In this document: positions 21,151 through 33,500 of the stretch, piece after piece
How the letters are laid out: every line of letters begins with the position of its first letter
Position numbering within the stretch: the first letter of the stretch is position 1
Assembly (NCBI GenBank): GCA_000469685.2
Contig: LS997565.1
Span: forward strand, 5,482,005 to 5,546,004
Direction: 5' to 3'
Source: Haemonchus contortus
Taxonomy: Eukaryota > Nematoda > Chromadorea > Rhabditida > Trichostrongylidae
DNA: 64,000 bases
Program-made: the position numbers and the translations under genes
The notes under the pieces: generated by a model
What the model saw: only the letters and a program-made list of their open reading frames with translations
The model's database searches: none
Told to the model about the DNA's origin: nothing

Positions 21151-21779
21151 TTATATAATAGGTCGGATTGTAGCTCAACGAGGCGTTTTTAACTCACCTA
21201 GTCTCTAGGAAACCTGAACTGTAAAGCTTGAACCTCAATGGAACTCATTGATGGAAAAGACGGAGGCTCACGGATTAGAAGAGCACGAATTTCACCATAC
21301 AACTAAGTTTGGCTCATTTCACGATGGGAACTTATGCGGAAGATGCTCACCAAACTGAGTAGTAGAGCAAACTGACTCACAAATGAAGCATACCAACCTT
21401 TGCTGTGTTTCATTATCACCTATAAACACAGCACACAACCCTCCTACCGTTTTATGCATTAGAGGCTGTCAACGGTAGGATAGATGTTATCCCGATCTCG
21501 GGACGGGGATTCGTCATATTTTCTTGAAATTCCTTTCTTGCCCAGTGATCTTTGTGCGAAATGCTAGTTTTATTTTTCCGAATTACATTTTTGCATATTA
21601 TTAGAGGAAATATTTTCTTTTCTCATTCACGCTGAAGGACTATTTCTAAACGCTTGTCAGTCCTATTGTACATAGTACGAGCCACGGTTCTTCATAGAGT
21701 CCTAAAAGAATTGGATTTATCCGCTCAGTCTACTTACAGGTTCATGATAACTAGTCGATGTTCAATTTCGTGTTTTCGA

Positions 21780-22050
21780 TGTTTGCAATCCATGATATAT
21801 ATAAACCGCTAACTTTGTGTGTCCGTTTGTATGTCCGTTTGTGCGTCCGCCCAAAAATCACGTAGGCAAATGATTAAATGCGTTATCAATGAAGCGGATA
21901 CAGATATTTCATTAGATGAGAATCTAAGATCATTAGCGGTCGGATAGGTCATGCCGAAAGTGATATCGAAGCGAAGAGGAATCGTGATCTTTCATTGAGT
22001 TACAAACTTTGCTGGGAGCGGTCGTAAAAAGCGTTCTCCTGACTATTTAC
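21780..22050. repeat. Repeat family E, copy 1
   Basis: It begins CATGATATATATAAACCGCT followed by TTTGTGTGTCCGTTTG, the same stretch repeated almost exactly at 22609-22650. A second module (about 21915-22030, reading TATCCGACCGCTAATGATC on the minus strand) matches modules at 23437-23560 and 57455-57610. No coding region is seen. Class unknown. Confidence 0.55.
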
Positions 22051-22604
22051 TGTCATGCTAAATCCCTATACTATGGACGATTCAACTATCGGTTCGCAGC
22101 CAACTGAGGGAAGAGAGAGGTTAGGCTTCGTGGGCAAAAAAAACTTTTTGCTCTCGAATAATTTTTATCGAAAGTACCTTTGCATTTAACCTGTTTTCCA
22201 GACTAGACGCGTATTTTTCTATAGAAACATAATCGAAAATCCATCAAATCCATAGGAATCTAATCTAATTGAAATCTCCATTTTTAAATGTGAATTTCGC
22301 TCACAGATGCGCACTCCACTTTCCACAAGAACTTTCCACTTCATAATACTTGAGCAGCTAGATGAAGGGAAAAACTCAGGCGAAATCTACACGACACCTT
22401 ATCATATGTGAAGCGCTTGCGTCTGATTGTTTGTTTGTTCTTTCAATTGTACAGAAATTCGAATTACCTCAGGATGCATCTGCATGAGTCGGTCAAGTTT
22501 GGTACGGGTTGGGCATAGGGCAAAACCAAAAGAGCACATTTGATCCACCTACAGGGGTGGGACATGCACAGGAGTGGGTGGTGACATGGGCAGAACTTCT
22601 CAAA

Positions 22605-23560
22605 TATCCATGATATATATAAACCGCTAACTTTGTGTGTCTGTTTGTATGCGCACGATAAGGATTCAAGTGAAATAACACGTGAACTTGGTGGAGAAGT
22701 AATATCCTACTTACATAATCGGCTAAGTGTGTCTGTTGGTGTGTTTGTGTGTTTGTCTGACCGGAAGTTCATAACTCCTGTCCAACTGAACCTAGGGCAT
22801 TCAAATTTGAAAGAGAGATAGGGGGCAGGATGGGAAAACTGATGGCACATGATAGGAAGTGACAACTATCGTTAGAAATGAATAAGGAACCTTAGAAGGC
22901 AAAAGCCTCAGGATCTCCAACTACCTTCGTATTAGCGATGAAGCCTTGGCACCTTGATAGGTGGTGTGGGATGCGAAGGGACCGCAAATGTTCAGCAACA
23001 GGGATTGATAACAACTGATAGGACTGATAAGAAACTATAGTAGGCGAGAGCCACTAGATCGGTAACGCACTTTCTGTCAATAATGGAAACTTGGAATATT
23101 AATAGGTTAAGTAAGATGTGATAGGATCGTAGGTACTCGGTGAAGGGATCAAGAACCTCATGGTGATGGTTGGTGCCAGGCCAGGAGCTGATAAGGGCTA
23201 ATGAAAACCCTCGGAAGCGTAGAGCCACTATAATAATGGCATTAATAGTGGTGCCTTGACAGTTTGGCGTGTGACGTGGAGTATGGCGAGATGTAGACGA
23301 CCGATGATAGGAACTGCTAACAGCTGATAGCGACTGATAAGAGCACTTACCAATTGAATTTAACCCCAATGGTATTTACGATGTAGTTATGATTACGAGT
23401 ATTATGTAGATTACGACCGTTACCCAGCAAGATTTGTAACGCGGTGAAGAAACAAGGATACTTGATGTTTTGATATCATTTACGACAAAGCTCATCCGGC
23501 CGCCAATAAGTTGGGATTCTCAACTAATGATGTACCCGTGGAGGAAAGAAGGTCCAGTGA
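22605..23560 (+). repeat. Repeat family E, copy 2
   Basis: It starts with the TATATAAACCGCTAACTTTG block, followed by a related block at about 22712 (TCGGCTAAGTGTGTCTG) with GT-rich sequence. It ends with a module GTTTTGATATCATTTACGAC...CATCCGGCCGCCAATAAG. The order matches 56410-57640. Between are degenerate copies of an AACTGATAGGACTGATAAG-type segment (about 23010 and 23325). Confidence 0.5.
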
Positions 23561-25361
23561 TAACGAAATATTATAATGGTGCTATTATCAATTGAGAACA
23601 TTTGTGAGTACTACGCAATTCTTTGGTTGCCTATCAGTCATACCTCAATGGTTCATTATTTTCAAGATGAAGAGCAACCGATTGACACTTTTACGTAGGC
23701 GTATGCGCGGGCATGTGGTGCACGCATTGTGGCATGCGTAGCCCAACTGGTCTTGTAAATATGATAGATGCCTATCAGGCCACAACGGGCTGGTAGAACG
23801 CCCTCATCCCGCAGATAGTATGAGGGAGTAGAGGCGCACCTTCGACTTCGATTTGCCGATCCTTTCTCCCGAGACGTACTCTCGATTTACTACAATACCT
23901 AAATTCATGAGTCCTTAATATACAATGACAGGCCGTTCAATAAACCTTTACAACAGTGATACTGATTTGTTAGTGCATGACAGAAAAAGTTGCTAAGCGT
24001 TCACTTTGTCAGAGACCGAGAGCTCCCTGATCCCCCCCCCCCTTCTCCCCGTCGCCCCGTTAATTCAGCAATCTTACTCGCAATTTTTCAGGCACTTGAA
24101 TAGCATGTGGTCTGTTGTCTCAGTTGTTCGCTAATTAGAGCAGTTCTATCATTTTCCTAAGTTTTGGTTCTTCGGATGTGAACGATCATTTGCCTTGAAT
24201 TGGCTGGTACCTATTGGTAAATGACTGAAACGCATCCCCAGAATCATCATACTACTCTGTGCTTGCTCATGGACGAGTCCAGAGTGGGCTGGTAATTCTT
24301 TGCAATCAAGTCAAGCAGGTCCTCATAAGGGAACTTTATATTTCAGTAAAATGTTAACAAGAGAAAATTTCAAATGTGCTGGCTATGAAACGTTTTGACT
24401 GCAAAAGGAAATAGCAAAAGCAGGTCTTTTCAAACGTATGAAGCGTAATTACGCTCTTGCCATACTCTAAAAATCATCAAAATACGAAGAAAAATACATT
24501 ATGTCGGCGGAGAGTCATCAATAGGTTTTTCCTACGCTTTGTCTGTTTTCCCTACCGAATAAGCACTCTCGTTCAGCCTTTCTTGGAAGTCCGCCAGCTT
24601 CAACTCGACCTCCTTATAATTACGTTCATACAGGAATATGAAAGCAAAGAAAATCAAGGGATAATACTGTTGGAACTGGAAGACCAAAAACAAGCGAAGG
24701 TTGAAGTAGAGAGTATCAAGTGATCGGAATCAATAATACTATTCTGCGAGAATTCGCTAAAAAGTCTGGCGGGATAATTGGCCGTCTCAGTTGTTGTCAG
24801 GCACAATTTTTGTGTGATTTACGGTCACTTTGTCCTGCTCTTGATGTCAAGGCTGGCTCATACCACTTGTATGACACTTCGGGAGCAGCGGAGGGATCTG
24901 CGGTTGGTTATGCATGACCTTCAAAAAGCACACGAGCTGCTTGGGACAGAACTATGCTGGACTTTTTTTCGATATCTCTGTCCCTCTTATTTATAAAGCA
25001 GTAACTTGGTGTGTCGGTAAGTCGCTTGTCGGTGTGTCTGTTTGTCCTTCCGTGAAACTTATGATTATGATAAAGGAGTGATATGGAAATCCAGCTCTAT
25101 ACTTTATTGCCTTCTCAAGTGTAGAGAACTACATAGGTAGGCAAGTTGATGGAGTGGAATGGGCATTGCGGAGTGAAGTGGGTAATGTAGAGTGAATGAT
25201 TTCGATCGCACTGGCATCGTGCTATGTATAACTATTCAAAAATCGGAGTTGGAAGACCTTTTTTAACATTGAGCGCTAGATAGCAGGTGAAGGGTTAACT
25301 CATAATTGCGCTCAGTAACCTTCTTCCCCGAGAACATCGAGTTGTTTGACCTGACCATGAG

Positions 25362-25480
25362 ATTCAGGAGGCAGGGAGCACCGGGGTGGGTGATTCGAAT
25401 ATTCAACTTTTACGCCATCCTAGCTTTTTGCACGAGGTAATCGTCTCAGCCCCCACCCCGGAGCTCCTCTCCTCCTGAGG
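25362..25480. repeat. GC-rich hairpin
   Basis: ATTCAGGAGGCAGGGAGCA and GGGGTGGG on the left pair with CCCACCCCGGAGCTCC and CCTCCTGAGG on the right, with a loop of about 65 bp. The loop contains TTTTTGCACGAGGTAATCG, which resembles sequence near 9752. Probably a short foldback repeat. Confidence 0.6.
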
Positions 25481-25599
25481 CTTTGAGTAAAATTATATTC
25501 TCCCGCCTAGAACTGTTTTTGAGCACAGATAAGGTCGGCTACTGCTTCGCTGCACTCTAGTCCTCTATGTTGGATAATAGCGATGCCCCCTATCTATAT

Positions 25600-25945
25600 A
25601 ACTACTTTGTAAAAGTGAGGAATGAGGCCTGACGTAAGCCGGGCTTCCCGTCTGGTGTAGATATAATGCATGTGATAAAGAAGAACGTAAAGGATAGTCT
25701 TTCGGCGTTAGAGACTGCATTCGACTTCTGCCCAGGATCGCAATGCTGTAAGAATGCTTAAGTGCTCCCACGATGGAATATGATGGCCGGCCGATGTACA
25801 ACTCAGGACCTGTACCCCTCCAGACGGGTCTAATTCCAGTTGAAGACCCCACCTCGAAGGGATGGGGAACATGATCGCTCCGGGCTCGATACCCTGACCA
25901 TGGGTGTGATAGTGTGCGCCACTTGCTCAACTAGCGCCACGCTTC
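25600..25945 (-). repeat. SINE-like repeat, family A, copy 2
   Basis: In reverse complement it shows AAGTGGCGCACACTATCACA, CCATGGTCAGGGTATCGAGC (diverged B box), GACCCGTCTGGAGGGG and TTGTACATCGGCC, in the same order as the copy at 20846. It is more diverged than that copy. It lies between the ENPP and nischarin genes. Confidence 0.65.
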
Positions 25946-27504
25946 CCTCCTCTTCATGAATAAGTTGTAACAATCAGCTAATCCGCACTCCTTCATTGGA
26001 ACAAACTTTTCTGAACACGAAATTCGACACAGTTCGTACAGCTTTGACACACTGGACCGAAAGGGAGGGGAGCTTGGCAGGGTGGTGCACGTGGTATGCA
26101 GTATGTTACTATATTTACGCCTACATTTAAGTGTTGTCAGCAATGGAATTTCTTGTACGATGATATTTGAAACAAAACAGTCACGTAGTAAGAAACTAGA
26201 GAATCATTCGCCAACAATGAGTTCGGAGAACCTAGTGGCGGTAATGCTCGGTAAGACAGGCAACAACGTTGATTAGAATTGTCTGAAAGTTGATGAGTGA
26301 ACGATTTTTCGTCAATACGGCTTTATGGAGATCTAGTTTCGGCGGAGCTCTTAGAACATTTCGTATTTGTTTGTCTAGGCAACCTTTCATGAAATAGTTA
26401 TGGTTTATTTGCATTTCTGAAGTTTTATATTTTAGCGCCTTCCCTAGTAATGTTGTAGATCCTCTCCTTTGTTACCTACATTTCCATTACCACGCATGTG
26501 ATCTTTTCTTACGGTTCCCACAGAGAGATATTTGGTACCTTTACAGTTCATAGAAAGGATTTTATAACTCTGATGAACCCAGCCGAGAACCAGATTGTCC
26601 GACGCCTGTCAGGCCTGTCTACCACCTGAAGTTAAATCCTGACAGACATCTCCGAAACTGAATATTCCATATGATAACTTTGCTAGTAATGTGTCGCTTA
26701 CCTAACCGGTAAGTGGATTTGCATTGGTTTGCAAAGCGCAACAACAAAAATATAAGATTAGATCTGAAATAAGCCAAAACAGTGCACCTAGCCTTTTCCC
26801 TTCTTCCACCGTTATTTCACAGCCTTTGGAACCACGTTCAATTGGGGCTAGCTAATTGCAGGTAATCACAGCCTCAGAGACTCTTTGCCATTCAAAAAGC
26901 CTCTTTCCCAAGAAACATATTCAACTACTGCAGAGGAGCCTTCACAGCTCGACGGTCTCCAACATTACTTTTAGCAATGACTTTCTCTCCCCTCATCTCC
27001 CCAATCCCCTGATGTCGACTTCTGTGGCAAGTAGTGGTAGATATACTACTTTAACACCAATCAGTTAGTGAATGACACTAGATAGAGTCTGTTAGTGTCA
27101 GACCCTCTATGGGGATCCTAGTTGCAGTGAGCTCATAATCTACGCCATGTAGTCAAAGAACATCTGTCTGTTCATGAGGTTTTTCGCTTCATACATTTGC
27201 GGATCTCCTTTCTGGAAGTGGACATGACGAAGAATGAAACAGAACCAGTATTATAACCTTTACAAAAGCAAAACCGTTCAACACGACGGTGCCACGCACG
27301 TAGCAATTTATGGGTACGGTACCTCTCAACAAATATCTGCAATGTCGTCCTAGTGCAACGCAAACATGCAGAATTTATACCAGCTGCGAGATCGGTGCGG
27401 TTCTTCTTGTTTTCTCCCGAACTCCTGTTTTATATGTGTCACAACCATGCATTATAATCAGCGGAGTTGTAACTATTTGTGTGTAAAGTTCACTTCGTTG
27501 AAGA

Positions 27505-27516
27505 TTTTCGTTCCAG
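27505..27516 (+). promoter_or_regulatory. Possible trans-splice acceptor of the nischarin-like gene
   Basis: TTTTCGTTCCAG ends at 27516, 44 nt before the ATG at 27561. No coding exon upstream was recognised. This fits a spliced-leader acceptor with a short 5' UTR. An ordinary intron after an untranslated exon is the alternative. Confidence 0.4.
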
Positions 27517-27560
27517 ATTGACTGTGAGGTTATCTACGGTGGACTGCTACAAGTCACATC

Positions 27561-30500
27561 ATGGCCTTACTCGATATCCAGTCAGTTTCTCCACAGATGA
27601 ATAATGATTTCAACGTCAGGATACTTAATTATAAAGTTGTCGATGAAGGAAAATACGCAGTAAGTTTATAATCGTTGAAGCTTCATTTTCTCCACTTTTT
27701 CAAACTTCATAGATTTTCCATTATTAGCACGCACTTTTACAATTATCTTTTCATTCAGTTCCAAATTCTTCTCAATACATAATTTTCTCAACGAAATCAT
27801 TTTTACATATACCTAGGGGGCTCACCCAGGGTTTCCCCCCACTTTTCCAGTTAACTCTCATGTGTTTGGCTCTTTTGCACTGTGAACAACTCGCATGGGG
27901 ACCACCTGATATGCTTGGTATTCATTTGTTTATTTATTTAATGATCTCATCTTGCATGATATGTGTCGTAAAAGTCTGGGGGCACGAAAATTAATTCAGG
28001 AGGAGTTCTACATCTTCACCGCTAACCCACCTTTCTCCTATTTTCCTAGTCCATATGAGCTAGTAAGGGGTCTTTGCAGTTCCACAGTTGCATATCCCCA
28101 GGATCGCACAGTTCTGCATGTTCACTATCGTACTAGAATATTGAGAAGGGAGTCAAGTAGTCAATATGTAGTTTTTTTGAAGTGATAGATTACTGTAAAG
28201 CACAATTTTGAGGCTCTTCAATTGTAAACATAACCTTATTAGATTCGTTTTCTAGGTGAATGATGCAAAGTAGAAAAATAAATCACGTCCCATTGAGAGC
28301 AGAATAAAGTTTTTAATTATGCATATCATTCCTCCAAAGTTATATGCTTTGGCAGTAAATTATTTGTTTTCAGTTGTACACGATACAATTAACAGTGGAT
28401 GGTTATACGTGGGTAGTTGAACGTCGATACAGCGAATTCGACGCTATGGATATGCGTCGGTTTCCGGATCGAAAGAAATCCTTTCTTCCTCCGAAGAAAT
28501 TGATAAGGAACTTGGTGAGATATATCTGGAATTTAGCTTCTTCTCTGAATTGTTTCTTTTTTATCATATCGCCGCTAATATTATATGTTACTCTTACTTA
28601 TATCCAGCGCTTCTCACGTTCAGCTGCAATGTCAAGTTTAAACTGTATGAGCTGAAGAGAGCTGATTTATGGATAATATATCCTCTTGTTTTTAAACACT
28701 CGCCACTATTGTGCTCATGTTACGTTACTTTCAGTAGCGGCCAGAAGTCTTCGGTGAAATGCTTTGACGCTTTTTCGTTAATAATTTTTTCCTTAGTAGA
28801 CCAAATCGCGCCAAATTTGGATATGTTTAACTAGAGCATATTTCACCCTACCCAATGCTATTTGACTGCAAAGCTGCGATATCCACAGATAGAGCAAGGT
28901 ATTTGTTACGGTAGTAGATTTTGCTAAAAGTGAAGTTGTTGACGTCTGCACTTATTCGCACCTTATGTGCGTTTTTCTCATCTATTGTGTCGGCGCTACC
29001 GCTCGTACTTCGTGACAAAAAGGAAAGAGATTCTAGAAAGACCATCATCTATATTTTCAGTCGATTTTGAGTTCATGCTCTTTGGAATGTCTGGAACATG
29101 ATCATGATGAGAGTTTCGGGGTTTTATTTTTGACGTCTCCAGTTCATTAGAGAGTTATGACCCGTGAAAAGCAGCATTGAATTCTCTGATTTCTTTTTTT
29201 GCGCTTGACTTTTGTTAATTGATTTGTGGTTTGCACGGATTGCAGAGTTCCGAGCGTAGCTATCAGCTCCATGTTATTTTCTCACAATTACACCTTGCGC
29301 TCTGACTCCCATGAGAATTCTCCAGCTATGTATGTAGACAATTTCCTGAATTGAAGCTGTTCCGTCATCCAGCGGATCTGCTTATGGCCTTCCACTCAGT
29401 GTCTCACTGACTAAACACTTAGTTTATTGAAGGGTGGCTTACTAACTCCAATGATGATCATGAATTGTCTGAGGGAAAGATCTTTCATTCGAAGGAATCC
29501 GAAAAGATCAACTCATTCTCCCAGCAATTCTTTCTGCTTCGGAGACCGGCTCGATTGGAAGAACGAACATTGTATTTAATGTTTTTGTTGATTTCTGTTT
29601 TACGGATGGAAGCATTTATAGCGGCGATGTAGGGCTTACATATGATGACTTTTCATTTGTATATGCAGATGCGCTGCCAAATAGTGTATATCTATCTCGC
29701 GTCATCTCGCGTCTACTATCAAATTACTTCGTTGCCTATAACGTTTTGTTGTAAATTTTGTTTTGCCTTCTATAGTTTGATGCGTCTACAACAAACATGG
29801 ACTGGACTGTGCGATGTTGCTGTTGCTGCGATATTATGTTTTTTATACTAAAATTTGAGGCGTTCATTGTTACCCGCAACATTCAGTTCTGTCATCGAAC
29901 ACTAATGAATCAATGCGGTTATTACAGATAATGTCGATTTCTCGGATTCTCTTCCTTGCATTTAAAACAAAGATTCAACATTATTGATGCTTCACGGAGA
30001 GTCATTCCCTATCGTTTAGGATGCAGAGTTTTTGGAGGAACGGCGTATGGAGTTGGAAAAATACTGTCGAGCATTACTTGAGTTGGAAGTGTGGTACCAG
30101 AAACAGAAGAAAGTCAATTCGTTGCCTTTATTGACTGCCAAATTCTTCGATTTTCATCAATATGTGAGTTCTACCGTGCTCTTTTATTTCGGCTTATTTT
30201 TGCAGCGCGTTATTTGGAAACTTCTTGAAGAGGTATTTTGACGGTATACAAATTCACACGATTCGCAACTCTTGCCATCAACTTAAAACCGTTTGAGTGG
30301 ATAGTTACGAGCAGTACATGCAATTAATTCGAGAATTTGAGCAACCTCGTGGCCGTTCGTGATAGCCCTAAATTTTGTTATATTATCCGTACGCTATAAT
30401 GTATACCGTGCTGATAGGCCTTTCAATTTTCGATGGTGTAGCGCATTGGTGAGTGGGATCTTTTGTACAGATGGATTTTCAAGCACGGTCCTTTTGTCGA

Positions 30501-33500
30501 CAATTCAACAAGTCGCAAAAGGCCTTATCAATCCTTAGGGAGCAATTCTGTTTTAAAATTTATTTCTCTTATGTGACCGAGTTGAAATACGTGCCTGACC
30601 TTGCATGTATTAGTACTCGATGAGTTTGAAGGGGTTGTTGCTGTAGTTTGATGCTCCGCGGAACTATAGCTTCTTCAGTTCTATTCCAATTTTGTTCAGT
30701 AGCCGATTCCCTTTGAGCTAAAAAATTGTAGCAGCACTGTAAATTCGGTTGGCTGTTTTTGTTCTGAATATTGAGTTGTGCCTAAACATGAGGAAACGGA
30801 TCACGGAGTTTTGGTGTTGGAGCTTCTTGCGATCCTTATTACATTCCGTCCTGAACAAGGTGTAAATATAGCGACGGGACTTGCGCGATCACTGTTGGTA
30901 TAAGTAATAGTGGTTTGAAACCCAATGCCGACACGAACGCAGATAAGAAAAGATGTGAAATATCTGCGGAAATAAGCGAATTCCCCTAGGTGAACTGGCT
31001 ACAAAGCTTGTTTGCTCTGGAACATCTGCCCTACTCTGTTTCGCTTTCTTTCACAGTAAACATAGCCGAGATACCTGTTCACGAGGTTTTTCTCGTTGTT
31101 CGTTACTATACTGACTATTTACCTCTCGCATATTCTGTTCGGCGAAGGTAATTCTGTCGGTAAATTTCTACTGCACATTGAATTCAAATGTAGAGTTTTG
31201 AGAGAGGTCACGGTATGATCAACTTGATTCGGTAGGACCATAATTTTTGAAGACTTCAACAGTCGATACATTCCTCATCGTAGTCGGTTTGTAGGCCACT
31301 GTATGCACTCCTATTTGGAGAAAAAAAAGTTTTCGAGAGATCAAACATCTCTTACGCGGTGCTGACACGGCGGGTCTCGTTGTTATACTTTATTTTTGCA
31401 ACATCTGTATGCTTCAACATATATTTTACGTGAATTGTTCACTGCACCTACAAGACTCACGACTGAAGATCTGTGTTGGGTTGCAGTTTGTTCGTATTTC
31501 TTTACACATTCTATCAAAATGGCACTTCTCTCCACACTGTCAATCAGGTTTTGCTCTTCTTTGGGAGAGGATCTTTCTATTTTGATTTCTGTACGGTTTG
31601 GAAAGCAGCTTATATATTAATTGCTTCGATGCAACTCTTCGAATGGTCTACCGGAATCGTTTGCCCAGCGTCCGTGCTCATAGTTCTACATCGAGCTAGG
31701 GTAAAACTAGCTACAACCCCCTGTAGCCCTTTCCTGGCAACATGTCAGTTATTTAGTTGTGAGCTGAACAACTAAGATTCGTAGGCGAATGAGGATAACA
31801 AGAAGTTGATCAATGGGCTCGGATGAACTCAAACGCATTCGCGATATCGTGTTTATTTGTTTTGTCTGTCACTGATCCAAGCGCACACATCTTATTGCCT
31901 AAAGCTGTTTACAATCCACTTGTTTGGACCATTCCAAAAAGGTGTTGATTGTTCATGTCTTTTCCTTTTTCACAAGTGTTTGGCACTTGCAAAATATTTG
32001 GCTTTTGGTTGAGCTACCCTTCTTCCAATCAGAATCACCAATCTTATTTCTCCTTTAATATCGTTTTAACACAGCAGGACTTGGTTTCATCGACTTTCGA
32101 GCTTCAGAAGAGTAGTACCCAGAGGTGCTGACTGAACAGTGGTCTCTAACTGCTTCTTACTGTTTGCGAAAGACAGAGTCGTGTTCATGAAAGCAACAAC
32201 GATGTCGTTACGGATGTTCGACTTGTACCAGGCAAAATTGGATTATTGCCGTTTCCTATAGCCTGCTCCTGACTGACTCTTCTCGAAACGGAAGTAGGTG
32301 TTTGGTGGGTACACCACCGAGTAGGGTAACGGGGAACCCTGGTCTCTGGAGAACCGATCTGCTTTACTCGTCAAGTCGCTTAAACTAATTCTACTCAAAA
32401 GGACAGTGGTGTGGTGCTAAGTAGCACAGTATCATCCGCATGTAGCGGGGAACGGATTCCGAATTGATTCCACCTTCGTCAACCAAGTCTCCTGTCTTTT
32501 AGGAGTAGGTTGATCGGTATCAGACATACCTGGTGTTCTGAAAAAAGGACCATGTCGGACATACATTGAGAATCTCGAAAGCTGCAAGGCTATCACCATC
32601 GTATGGGTTTTTGTATGTTGGCATGAAAAGTAGGAGTGTCACATTGACGGAGCCCTTTTTCCGTTGATCCTCGTAATCGTGTTTTTCCGGAGGATGACGA
32701 AGTGCTTGGTTGACGTCGGATGACGTTTTCGATGGCTTAGATTTTGCGGCGTAGAACGGAAATCCATAGGCAAGAACGTCCGTCTTTGTTGTCTGAGAAT
32801 TTGGCTGTTGACATCACCATGTTTTGGGCAGCATGTTTATTCGGTACTAGGTGTTGACGGCAGGTTTGCACTAATTGCTGATTGAAGATTGAATTTTTTT
32901 ATTCTGACCTGACACAATTTGACACATATATAGGTACGCTGTGTGAGTGAAGCGAGGAAGAGGTGTGTATTCTCAGAAAAAGAAGAATACTGAGATAAAA
33001 AGATTGATAGACGAAGAGGAATAGGAATTCACATGTACATAGGGAATCATCTGTTTGAAATCTTAAAACGGCGCATTTATAGTTCAGTAGAAGAACAAGG
33101 TCGATTCTCTGTTGTGACGTTTGGTGATTAACCGAGAATGTGAGGTTCTTTTACAATAATCGAATCACATTAGTAAAGAATTCCTTCGATTCTCCATAGT
33201 AGGTAAGCAAAAAATCAGGTTTTGGTGACAATCACACCGCAGTTCATATTTGGACTTCGACGTGAGTGACGAGAAATTTATGGGTTGTGACTCGATCAAT
33301 ATGCTTGCTTTATATCGGATCGCCTGTGGTCTGGAAATAAAGACCTGTATAGGAGACTCTAATAATTGCATCGATATCGGTTACAAACTAGCAAAAGCTG
33401 AAATCAGTGCTGTAGGAGAGAGTGCTATTTGTTTGGCGTGAAAGTGATGGCATTTTTTTTGGCAGATTTCCAAATTAAGTAGAGTTCTTGATAAGAAATT

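Larger units (their letters stand above)
20017..27500. other. Region between divergent ENPP and nischarin genes
   Basis: Apart from the SINE-like and family E repeats listed, no gene was recognised. A reading of 88 codons at 24457-24723 (plus) has lysine/glutamine-rich sequence and no recognised family. An 11-base C run lies at 24032-24042. Promoters for both flanking genes must lie here, but no specific element could be identified. Confidence 0.5.

Noticed and set aside
20541..21178. Long overlapping frames (130-166 codons) on both strands
   Set aside because: They cross a SINE-like repeat found in four other places and show no protein family.
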